Shown here piece by piece: positions 1-5,833 of a DNA stretch of 13,260 nucleotides (position 1 is the first letter of the stretch; every line of letters starts with the position of its first letter). Source of the stretch: Chloroflexota bacterium (GTDB taxonomy: Bacteria; Chloroflexota; Dehalococcoidia; Lucifugimonadales; JADFKI01); contig JADFKI010000069.1 in NCBI GenBank assembly GCA_022565015.1, positions 1 through 13,260 of the forward strand, in the 5' to 3' direction. The notes under the pieces were generated by a model. That model saw only the letters and a list, made by a program, of their open reading frames with translations, was not told where the DNA came from and did not search any database. A program made the translations under genes and the position numbers.

Positions 1-66
1 CTGCGGTTCCGTTCAGAAATGGCAGACAACATGGAGTGCCATGACTAATAGGTTGGGATCATTTCT

Positions 67-390
67 TTATACATTTTCCGCAATATCGTCCTTCAGACTT
101 GCCGCAGCGGTAGGAAATGCTTCCCGTTCCTTCCCCTGCACCCCAAGTTTATCCAGCGTTGCTATCGCGTGAGTGACAAATACATCCCAGTCACTATCAC
201 TGATACCGAGTCCTTCGTGAATGGGTTTCATTTCTGGTCCGTTATGACGGACCTCCAAATGCTTCGACCAGAAAATCTAAGATGCGATTTCCCAGAGGCA
301 GATGTCTATCACGCCCCACGCCCAGCATGGCCCAATAACGCGATGCACGTTTAAGGTCGTTGTAGATGTGGTGAAAGCTGTAGAGTCCAG
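67..390 (-). pseudogene. Group 1 truncated haemoglobin remnant, frameshifted and 5'-truncated
   Basis: Translation of 67-243 gives a typical C-terminal half of a group 1 truncated haemoglobin: a GPEMKPIHEGLGISDSDWDV segment with the expected proximal (F8) histidine, then a helix containing HAIATLDKLGV and a terminal SLKDDI. Upstream the homology continues in another frame (about 245-390), with a RYWAML segment and then RILDFLVEAFGGPS, the usual sequence just before the first part. The two pieces join at about 243-245, where one base is extra or two are missing. The upstream frame meets TAG at 401-403 and the first 25 or so residues of the family are not visible. Members bind haem and act in O2 or NO chemistry in the cytoplasm; this copy should be non-functional. 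A sequencing error could explain the frameshift but not the missing 5' end. Confidence 0.72.
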
Positions 391-392
391 GC

Positions 393-425
393 CTGGAGGC
401 CTAAGAGCAGCTCCCAGGCCTCCAG
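393..425. repeat. 10-bp perfect inverted repeat near the globin breakpoint
   Basis: CTGGAGGCCT (393-402) and AGGCCTCCAG (416-425) are exact inverse complements separated by 13 bases. No T-run follows on either strand, so a simple intrinsic terminator is unlikely. It lies where the globin homology stops and mobile-looking DNA begins. Confidence 0.45.
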
Positions 426-490
426 ATGAGATCGACGATGGGACAAAAAGCCTAAGATGATGTCAATTTTGATCCTCGACCTTCGCGCGG

Positions 491-643
491 ATGGATGCCG
501 AGGCCTCAAACGGCCTCCCGTTCGACGTGTGCAGTGCCAACCCAGCTCCACTGAAGGGCATCGTGGCGGCTTTGCCCATCGGGTTGAAGGCGAGGGTCAA
601 CTCGAGCCGCAACGGGCAATTAATCAAGCTTGAACTGCATTGA
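491..643 (+). CDS. Unrecognised short ORF, 50 aa
   Basis: An ATG-initiated frame of 50 codons ends at TGA just at the -35 element of the next gene's promoter. The frame is open upstream only to a TGA at 470-472. The predicted peptide (starting MDAEASNGLPFDVCSANPAP) has no signal peptide, membrane segment or motif I recognise, and I see no convincing ribosome-binding site. It may be the 3' remnant of a longer gene lost with the globin 5' end, or chance. No other gene is visible between 430 and 640. Confidence 0.2.
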   Translation: MDAEASNGLPFDVCSANPAPLKGIVAALPIGLKARVNSSRNGQLIKLELH

Positions 644-668
644 CCCTCTGTTAATCACGCCGTATAGT
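640..668 (+). promoter_or_regulatory. Sigma-70-type promoter of the HTH gene
   Basis: TTGACC (640-645) and TATAGT (663-668) are separated by 17 bases, close to the bacterial housekeeping consensus. Expected transcription start is about 675, giving a leader of some 25 bases before the TTG start at 699. Confidence 0.6.
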
Positions 669-698
669 TGACGCACCCTATGAAGGGGCCGAACGCCT

Positions 699-899
699 TT
701 GGACGAGGAGCGATTGATCTCGCTCAAGGAGGCGATGGCCCTCAGTGGACTCAGTCATGCGCATCTACGCTGGTTGGCACGGAAAGGCAAGCTCGAAGCG
801 ACCCGAATGGGTCGTGACTGGTTCACGACGAAGAAGGCCGTCGACCTCTACCTGATAAATGATTCAAGGAAGTACGATCCGTACAAGAAGAGGAGATAG
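699..899 (+). CDS. Excisionase/MerR-like helix-turn-helix protein, 66 aa
   Basis: This is a small single-domain DNA-binding protein. Residues 6-30 form an HTH of the excisionase/MerR type (ISLKEAMALSGLSHAHLRWL followed by a basic stretch), and residues 31-50 fit the wing of the fold (MGRDWFTTKKAVDLYL). The C-terminus is very basic (YDPYKKRR). The start is TTG, preceded by GAAGGGG (682-688) about ten bases upstream; an ATG at 680 is out of frame. A near-consensus promoter lies just upstream and a strong terminator follows, so it is a one-gene transcript. Its position next to a large serine recombinase suggests a recombination directionality factor or a repressor of the module; that role is inference. 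No membrane or signal segment is present. Confidence 0.72.
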   Translation: MDEERLISLKEAMALSGLSHAHLRWLARKGKLEATRMGRDWFTTKKAVDLYLINDSRKYDPYKKRR

Positions 900-900
900 G

Positions 901-929
901 TTGACAGCTTCATCGCTAGCGCCTAAGAT
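901..929 (+). promoter_or_regulatory. Consensus promoter upstream of the nuclease-like gene
   Basis: TTGACA (901-906) and TAAGAT (924-929) have a 17-base spacer. The start would fall near 936, inside the left arm of the terminator hairpin that ends the preceding gene. Such a transcript lacks the 5' arm and so would escape that terminator, while read-through from the upstream promoter would be stopped. Confidence 0.5.
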
Positions 930-931
930 GC

Positions 932-964
932 GGCCACTGCCAAACGGTAGTGGCCCTTCTTTTT
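932..964 (+). terminator. Intrinsic terminator after the HTH gene
   Basis: GGCCACTGCC (932-941) pairs with GGTAGTGGCC (946-955) with one wobble pair around an AAAC loop, followed by a T-rich tail (956-964, CTTCTTTTT). This is a textbook rho-independent terminator for the 699-899 gene. Confidence 0.8.
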
Positions 965-995
965 GCCATCGGAATGAGGCTCATAAAACTTAGCC

Positions 996-1448
996 ATGAG
1001 GCGAACAAGCAGCATAGAGATAGGCAAAGCCGGCGAGTTCAGGGTGGTGAGTGAAATCCTGAAGCGCGGTGGGGACGTCTATTTACCTGCGGCAGACACC
1101 AGAGGCGTCGATGCCATTGTACGGAAGAAAGACGGCAGCTTCTTGGAGGTCCAGATAAAGACTCATTCTACTGATTACATGGCAAACTGGTTTGATGTCT
1201 ATGACGTTGACCAATATGAGACTGATCGCTTCGTCATAATCGGCGTTAATATGCTCGCCGAACCTCCGGAAATCTGGATATTCCCTGCAGAGACCTTCAT
1301 GGATTACTCCACTTGCTCGAGCGTCAGCGACGGCTCCAACCTATACCGCCTCGATCTGGAAGCTCGGAGTCGTAAGCACGGCAACCAAATGCGCCGTGAG
1401 ATTCTCGAACCTGATTACCTCAACGCCTGGCACATCCTCATCGGATAG
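996..1448 (+). CDS. PD-(D/E)xK-superfamily-like protein, 150 aa
   Basis: The first 60 residues have the layout of a small PD-(D/E)xK nuclease core: GKAGEF with E14 in the first helix, a strand with DTRGVD (D39), then FLEVQIK with E51, Q53 and K55. The E/Q-x-K strand is the family's metal-binding signature; the exact subfamily is not clear (PDDEXK_5, DUF4365-like or resolvase-like are options). Residues 65-110 contain aromatic-rich strands (NWFDVYDV, RFVIIGVN, PPEIWIFP) usual in these folds. No membrane segment is seen. The ATG at 996 is the only sensible start, with a weak GAGG upstream. The gene has its own promoter at 901-929. It lies between an excisionase-like gene and a serine recombinase, so a defence or element-maintenance role is possible but not shown. 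Confidence 0.62.
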   Translation: MRRTSSIEIGKAGEFRVVSEILKRGGDVYLPAADTRGVDAIVRKKDGSFLEVQIKTHSTDYMANWFDVYDVDQYETDRFVIIGVNMLAEPPEIWIFPAETFMDYSTCSSVSDGSNLYRLDLEARSRKHGNQMRREILEPDYLNAWHILIG

Positions 1449-1535
1449 CAATTCCCGCCTCTCGAATCTCTCGCTGTAGAACCCTCGCATTTTCAAGGAT
1501 ATCTACTTCGTGTCCTATTATTCTGCCTCATAACA

Positions 1536-1546
1536 TGCTATACTCG
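1536..1546 (+). promoter_or_regulatory. Possible extended -10 promoter of the recombinase
   Basis: TGCTATACT in an AT-rich stretch matches an extended -10 element. The -35 position is poor. Transcription from here would give a leader of about 130 bases containing the repeats at 1582-1634. Confidence 0.3.
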
Positions 1547-1581
1547 GTCGCTTATATGTGTTAAACCCGCATCTATGTATG

Positions 1582-1634
1582 ATATTATGTAATATATCGT
1601 AACAGGCTGATACTATATTGTGACACCCTGATAC
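1582..1634. promoter_or_regulatory. Operator-like or att-like repeats upstream of the serine recombinase
   Basis: Two 15-bp direct repeats, GTAACAGGCTGATAC (1599-1613) and GTGACACCCTGATAC (1620-1634), match at 12 of 15 positions. They start 21 bp apart, about two helical turns. Just upstream, ATATTA and TAATAT (1582-1595) form a palindrome around a central TG. The arrangement suggests binding sites for a regulator or for the recombinase itself; the HTH protein at 699-899 is a candidate ligand. Confidence 0.4.
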
Positions 1635-1681
1635 AAGGACTAACAAAAACCTCTTTTGGATCAGGTAGCTTGGAGGGCAGC

Positions 1682-3262
1682 ATGAGAGCAGCAATCTATG
1701 CAAGAGTCAGCTCAGAAGAGCAGCTTGACGGCTACGGCCTGGACGCACAGATGAGGGAATGTCGAAAGTACGCTGACGATCATGACTGGACCGTCGCCTG
1801 TGAGTTCGTAGAAGAGGGACGCTCGGGGCGAACTGATGACATCAGCAAGAGGCCTCAGTTCAAGCAGATGATGGAGAACGCCGAGAAGGGCACCTTCGAT
1901 GTGATCGTGGTCCACAAGCTTGACCGTTTCTCTCGGAACCGACGGATTGCCTTCGAGTACTTTGACAAGATTTCCAAGTGGAACGTGGGTTTCGTCTCCA
2001 TCTCCGAGAACATGGATTTCAGCACGCCCCGGGGTGGTCTTGCTCTCACCCTGCTGGTCGGCCTCGCCCAATTCTACTCCGACAACCTGGGGCTTGAGGT
2101 GAAGAAGGGGAAGGCTGAGAGAAAGGCTCAACGGCTCTACAATGGCCTGTTACCATTCGGAGTAATGAAAGGAGAAGATGGGGTACCTGTAGCCGATCCC
2201 AATACCGTATTGGGGCTCCAGATGGCCTTCGAGCTCGCCGTTGAGGGGAAGTCCGACAGAGAGATCGCAGTGGCATTGAATCGAGACGGTTATAGAACGG
2301 CAGGCAACCAGGGTAACAGGCCATTCAGGAAAGATACTGCTAGGGGCATTCTTACGAATCGCTTCTACGTTGTTGAGCTGCCGACAAGTAACGGCGGATG
2401 GACTGCGGGAAAGCATGAGGCATTCATTGATGAAGAGCTTTTCGAGGGCGCTCAGAAAGCTAGAGGCGCTAATCGAAAGACACCTTTAAGCGTCACCTCC
2501 GATGCAAACACATATAGCCTCTCTGGGCTAATAGTTTGCGGAATCTGTGGTTCACGGATACGAATCCATAAGAACGACAAGGGCAGGATAAGGGTCTACT
2601 GCAGCGGTAGGGCTCAGGGTGAACGATGTACCTGCAAAGGTACCTTCCTGGACGTATATGATCGTCAGGTCGAATGTTATCTGGACCAGTTCGAGATACC
2701 AGACGACTATCAGCGGCGGATATTGGAATGGTATACGGCATTAGGTATAGACCACGTCGATGCAGCGAAGGCGAGGGTCAACTTGGAGGGCAGGCTTCAA
2801 CGTACGAGGGACCTCTACACTTGGAAAGACATCACAGAGGAGGAATATCGAGACCAGAGAGACGCGATCAATGCGGAGTTGAATGAGCTACCGGTCGAGA
2901 ACCAAGACGGACGCACGCTGGAACGGTTCGCGGACTTGATAAGCAGTGTGAAGAACGGATGGAATGAGGCTGATCACGCGCAAAGGAACCGCCTAGCCAG
3001 GGTGTTGTTTGAAGGGGTAAAGGCCCAGGACAAGAAAGTGGTGGCGATCAAGCCGATGAAGGAACTGGAAGCGTTTTTTCAGGTCTCTTACGAGTGTCAA
3101 CAAAAAAGTCTTGCTGGCGACCCCAACCGGATTCGAACCGGAGATCTCAACGTTGACAGCCTGCAGACGGCCCTGGCCAAGGGGAATAAGAGCGCAGCTG
3201 TCAGTTCAAGCTTTCTGGCCATCATAAAGAAAATCTATTCCTGTCCAGCTGTTTCACTCTAA
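1682..3262 (+). CDS. Large serine recombinase (site-specific integrase)
   Basis: This is a 526-residue large serine recombinase. Residues 1-145 are the catalytic resolvase domain: AIYARVSS with nucleophile Ser10 and Arg8, and HKLDRFSRN at 78-86. Residues 150-265 are the recombinase DNA-binding domain. A zinc ribbon follows (C286, C289, C307, C316/C318), then a charged coiled-coil stretch (about 360-405). The ATG at 1682 was chosen over an in-frame TTG at 1670 because GGAGGG lies just before it. Catalysis is by a Ser-DNA intermediate with strand exchange at att sites. The domain architecture is intact up to about residue 470. Residues 479-490 (DPNRIRTGDL) are the antisense translation of a tRNA 3' half, so the C-terminal 50 or so residues look acquired through an attachment site. 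A conserved end near residue 470 is likely. Confidence 0.9.
   Translation: MRAAIYARVSSEEQLDGYGLDAQMRECRKYADDHDWTVACEFVEEGRSGRTDDISKRPQFKQMMENAEKGTFDVIVVHKLDRFSRNRRIAFEYFDKISKWNVGFVSISENMDFSTPRGGLALTLLVGLAQFYSDNLGLEVKKGKAERKAQRLYNGLLPFGVMKGEDGVPVADPNTVLGLQMAFELAVEGKSDREIAVALNRDGYRTAGNQGNRPFRKDTARGILTNRFYVVELPTSNGGWTAGKHEAFIDEELFEGAQKARGANRKTPLSVTSDANTYSLSGLIVCGICGSRIRIHKNDKGRIRVYCSGRAQGERCTCKGTFLDVYDRQVECYLDQFEIPDDYQRRILEWYTALGIDHVDAAKARVNLEGRLQRTRDLYTWKDITEEEYRDQRDAINAELNELPVENQDGRTLERFADLISSVKNGWNEADHAQRNRLARVLFEGVKAQDKKVVAIKPMKELEAFFQVSYECQQKSLAGDPNRIRTGDLNVDSLQTALAKGNKSAAVSSSFLAIIKKIYSCPAVSL
3115..3152 (-). pseudogene. tRNA 3'-half fragment (attachment-site scar)
   Basis: Read on the minus strand this is a tRNA 3' half: variable loop AGATC, T-arm with loop TTCGAAT, acceptor strand TGGGGTC, discriminator G and an encoded CCA (3115-3117). 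The anticodon stem would need CAACG on its 5' side, but GCAGG is found, and no matching GACCCCA or D-arm occurs at 3153-3260. The tRNA is therefore broken at the anticodon arm. The isotype cannot be fixed; an Asp-like GTC reading depends on bases past the break. It lies inside the recombinase frame. Confidence 0.65.
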
Positions 3263-3366
3263 CCGTCGACTGCCATTCCTCAGAAAGTCCGGTGATACCT
3301 AACGGTTAGTGCTACCATGATTTGCAAGATGCACGGTTAGGCGTAATGCCACGCGTTCACTTCTCC

Positions 3367-3396
3367 AACCATTCGTGGCAGTTTTCGGATAAGGCT
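3367..3396 (-). mobile_element. Solo MITE-type end, inverted copy of the element at 4113
   Basis: The reverse complement of this 30-bp segment matches 4114-4142 with a single inserted base (AGCCTTATCCG against AGCCTATCCG). Weaker similarity continues about ten bases inward. TAA follows the end (3397-3399, TTAA context), as at the intact element. No matching second terminus is found to its left before the recombinase, so it looks like a degraded or truncated copy. Confidence 0.6.
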
Positions 3397-3403
3397 TAAG
3401 GTT

Positions 3404-4072
3404 ATGCTGAGCTACTACGGCCACTGCGCCTTTCTGTGGACTTCGCCCGCCGGCGTCCGTGTGCTCATCGACCCCTTCGGCAACTCGGACCAGAGCCGCT
3501 GGTTTCTCGACGCGTTTCCGCCACTGGAAGCCGACGTCGTGCTTGTGACCCACGACCACTTCGATCACAACGCCGACCATGTCGTTCCCGGAAAACCGAC
3601 GCTCATAAGGGGCCCGGGCAGGTTTCAGCCTAAAGACGTAGAAATCACGGGCGTTCTCGATCTGCATTCCGGGCGGTCGGGACTGCGAGGCATGACGAAC
3701 ACGATTTTCGTGGTGGAGCTGGAGGGCATCCGTTACGCTCATATTGGCGACAACCGCCACGATGCTCCGGACGCGGTACGGCGAGCCATTGGCCGCGTGG
3801 ATGTCCTGATGCTTACCGTGGACGACTCCAATCATCTGCTCACGAGCGAGCAGGTCGACAGCCTGACGGCACTGCTGGACCCCAGGGTCGTGGTGCCGAT
3901 GCACTATTACATCGAGGGCCTGACGACGGTGGAGTCCACGCTGAAGGCGCCGGACGGCTGGCTGTCCTCTCAGCCACGAGTACGCCGGTTGCAAAATCCG
4001 ACTCTCAGCCTGAGAACGGACGATATTCCGGAAGAGCGTGAGGTCTGGGTCTTTCCGCCACTGCTTCCATAG
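3404..4072 (+). CDS. Metallo-beta-lactamase-fold hydrolase (UlaG-like), 222 aa
   Basis: This is a cytoplasmic metal-dependent hydrolase of the beta-lactamase fold, UlaG/YtnP-like group. The N-terminus MLSYYGHCAFLW with LIDPFG is the group's usual first strands. The metal motif THDHFDHN is at residues 49-56, followed by H113 and D116 (HIGDN) and H167 (VPMHYY), which complete a two-metal site. At 222 residues it is a full-length small member with no signal peptide. The ATG at 3404 is preceded by AAGG (3399-3402), a close and poor Shine-Dalgarno match. The substrate cannot be told; family members open lactone or phosphate-ester rings. The gene lies between inverted copies of a MITE end (3367-3396 and 4113-4142), which may have carried it or arrived around it. 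Confidence 0.82.
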   Translation: MLSYYGHCAFLWTSPAGVRVLIDPFGNSDQSRWFLDAFPPLEADVVLVTHDHFDHNADHVVPGKPTLIRGPGRFQPKDVEITGVLDLHSGRSGLRGMTNTIFVVELEGIRYAHIGDNRHDAPDAVRRAIGRVDVLMLTVDDSNHLLTSEQVDSLTALLDPRVVVPMHYYIEGLTTVESTLKAPDGWLSSQPRVRRLQNPTLSLRTDDIPEEREVWVFPPLLP

Positions 4073-4109
4073 GGGAACCGCCGGACTCGGAACCCTGGCG
4101 GGCCGGGAC

Positions 4110-4327
4110 TAAGAGCCTATCCGAAAACTGCCACGAATGGTTCGACAAGCTCCCCGAAGAATCGGGGTCCGAAGATATTCCTCACAAGGAGTCGGACACC
4201 ACGAACGGGCAATCTTCCGTTCGTCCTGTCCGACTCCTAGGAATGTATATCGCCGGACTCCGCCGCTACGGAGAGCGCCGTCGAAGGACCGTAAAACGTC
4301 ATATTAAGGTGTTCGGATAGGCTCTAA
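4110..4327. mobile_element. MITE-like element with 13-bp TIRs and TAA target duplication
   Basis: GAGCCTATCCGAA (4113-4125) and its exact inverse complement (4312-4324) bound a 212-bp non-coding element. TAA flanks both ends (4110-4112 and 4325-4327), as expected of a 3-bp target duplication of the IS5 type. Inside lie a CCCCGA/TCGGGG hairpin (4152-4167), a long hairpin (4187-4238) and CTCCG/CGGAG (4258-4273). No transposase is encoded, so movement would need an enzyme in trans. The stop codon TAG of the phosphofructokinase gene (4324-4326) uses the last element base plus the duplication. The pre-insertion sequence would also have read TAG. Confidence 0.78.
4187..4238. repeat. Long two-part hairpin inside the MITE
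   Basis: AGGAGTCGGAC (4187-4197) pairs with GTCCGACTCCT (4228-4238), and ACGAACGG (4201-4208) with CCGTTCGT (4217-4224). A symmetric 3x3 internal loop separates the arms and the apical loop has eight bases. With 19 exact pairs it is the strongest intergenic hairpin in the window and may fold in RNA of either strand. It may serve as the 3' end of the phosphofructokinase transcript, although no T-run follows. Confidence 0.7.
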
Positions 4328-5595
4328 GTGATCGAGGCGAACTCTCGTCTCACCTCGTCCGCAGTCATATTGGAGGCCTGCGCCAGCTTGTTCACCATAC
4401 TTTCGTCGGCCAGGTCATGTTTTTCCAGGCGGATCATGTATTTCCTTGCGACCCCGTAATACTGTGATTCGATATCGACGACGCGAATTCGTGTGCGCCC
4501 TGTCTCCGGGTCCCTCATGTCTTCGAAGGGCATGGCGCTCAGGTCGCCGCCTTCCATATAGACAAGGCCGCCGTTGATCAGTCGCTCGTCGGTCGGCTCC
4601 GACAGCAGGAACTGGACGGCGCCGTATCCAAGCGTGCGGGTATAGTCGATGTCGAACGGTATTGGGGGTGCGCACCGCAGCTCGTAGCCCACCGTCACAT
4701 CGACCATGCCGATCTCTTCGTTTCTGTCGGCGAACCTCTTCTGCACCTCGCGCCTAATGATGGCCGCGATTGGTATCTCTCCTAACCGAATGTGACCGTG
4801 GGCGTCGCGGGTAATGTCGACTCCCGAAAGGTTCGCCAGCTCCTCTGGATCGAGTTTCTCGGCCACGCCTTCGGCACATACCGCCACGCCGTCATCTCGC
4901 CCAAGCACCCTGCGCTTGAGCATAGCCCCCTGGATGATGCTAACCACGTCGCTCAGGCTGATGCGTTCCTGCGGAAACTCCTCGGGTATGATCGTTAGCG
5001 TGGCCCCTGCGGCCTTGCCGATGCCCAGGGCCAGGTGGCCGGCCATCCGTCCCATGACGAGGACGACGTACCAGCGATTCGTTGTGCGGCTGTCCTCCAT
5101 GAGATTGAGCACGAGCTCCGTCCCAACGTGCCTGGCGGTCTCGTAACCGAACGTTGGGGTTGTCCCAGGCAACGGCAGGTCGTTGTCGATGGTCTTGGGA
5201 ATGTGGGCCACGCGTATCCCGCCCTTCGACGACTTGGCGACCTCGGACGCGGACTTTGCTGTGTCTTCGCCTCCGATTGTGACCAGGTGAGTAATCCCCA
5301 GTGCCTGGACCATATCGACCGTCTTTTGAAGGATTCGCGGGTCGGTCGTGGGGTTGGCCCGTGAGGTGCGCAGGATGGAGCCGCCTTCGAAATGTATTCG
5401 AGAAACGTCTGAAATGGTCAAAAGACGGGCCATGTCCGTACGGCCAATCATGAGCTGACTGAACCCGTCGGGAATGCCGATCACCTCTAGGCCGTTATTC
5501 ACCGCCTCTATGACGCAGGCGCTTATGGCGCTATTGATGCCCGGCGCGGGCCCTCCACCCACCAGGATTCCTATGCGTCTGTTTCCTTTGTTCAT
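4324..5595 (-). CDS. 6-phosphofructokinase, probable PPi-dependent type, 423 aa
   Basis: This enzyme phosphorylates fructose 6-phosphate to the 1,6-bisphosphate in glycolysis, reversibly if PPi-dependent. The N-terminus IGILVGGGPAPGINSAI is the family phosphate loop. GGEDT lies at residues 109-113 and PKTIDNDLPLPGTTPTFGY at 133-151. The D in GGED and the K in PKTIDND are the positions where PPi enzymes differ from ATP enzymes (GGDG and PGTIDND). MGR (196-198 region) and a C-terminal sugar-phosphate region follow. The start at 5595 (MNKGNRR) is chosen because GAGGGAG lies seven bases upstream; an in-frame ATG at 5637 would add 14 residues and overlap the -10 element. It is transcribed divergently from the LarA-like gene. 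A MITE abuts its stop codon. Confidence 0.88.
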   Translation of the reverse strand: MNKGNRRIGILVGGGPAPGINSAISACVIEAVNNGLEVIGIPDGFSQLMIGRTDMARLLTISDVSRIHFEGGSILRTSRANPTTDPRILQKTVDMVQALGITHLVTIGGEDTAKSASEVAKSSKGGIRVAHIPKTIDNDLPLPGTTPTFGYETARHVGTELVLNLMEDSRTTNRWYVVLVMGRMAGHLALGIGKAAGATLTIIPEEFPQERISLSDVVSIIQGAMLKRRVLGRDDGVAVCAEGVAEKLDPEELANLSGVDITRDAHGHIRLGEIPIAAIIRREVQKRFADRNEEIGMVDVTVGYELRCAPPIPFDIDYTRTLGYGAVQFLLSEPTDERLINGGLVYMEGGDLSAMPFEDMRDPETGRTRIRVVDIESQYYGVARKYMIRLEKHDLADESMVNKLAQASNMTADEVRREFASIT

Positions 5596-5632
5596 TCTGT
5601 CTCCCTCTGGAATGGACCTACGGGTCAGACGA

Positions 5633-5661
5633 ATCATAAGAATTTCAAACTGATATTACAA
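5633..5661 (-). promoter_or_regulatory. Promoter of the phosphofructokinase gene
   Basis: On the minus strand TTGTAA (complement of 5656-5661) and TATGAT (complement of 5633-5638) have a 17-base spacer. Transcription would start near 5626, about 30 bases before the ATG at 5595. This supports the shorter start. Confidence 0.5.
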
Positions 5662-5833
5662 TAGCAAATGCCCTTTACGATGCGGCAAATGAGCGATCAT
5701 TGGACGGAGCGCCACGGCCGCTCTACAGCATGTCTGAAGCTCTGCGTATTTCCGAACCAACGGTTCTGAAGAAGCCCGGTTCAAGTCCCTGGTAGAATGT
5801 AATCTCGATCCGTGGACATCTGGAGTATGAAGA

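Noticed and set aside
1712..2131. 139-codon minus-strand frame
   Set aside because: It lies opposite the catalytic domain of the serine recombinase and is a leucine-rich shadow.
3299..3994. 231-codon minus-strand frame opposite the beta-lactamase-fold gene
   Set aside because: The plus-strand frame has a complete metal site and family features; the minus frame has no recognisable domain and crosses the inverted repeat.
4110..4327. A structured non-coding RNA gene in place of a MITE
   Set aside because: Exact terminal repeats with flanking TAA, plus a second related end at 3367-3396, are explained by transposition; no promoter is evident.
5775..5802. tRNA T-arm-like sequence (CCCGGTTCAAGTCCCTGG) upstream of the LarA gene
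   Set aside because: The arms do not pair cleanly, no acceptor stem or discriminator follows, and no anticodon arm precedes it; chance similarity is more likely.
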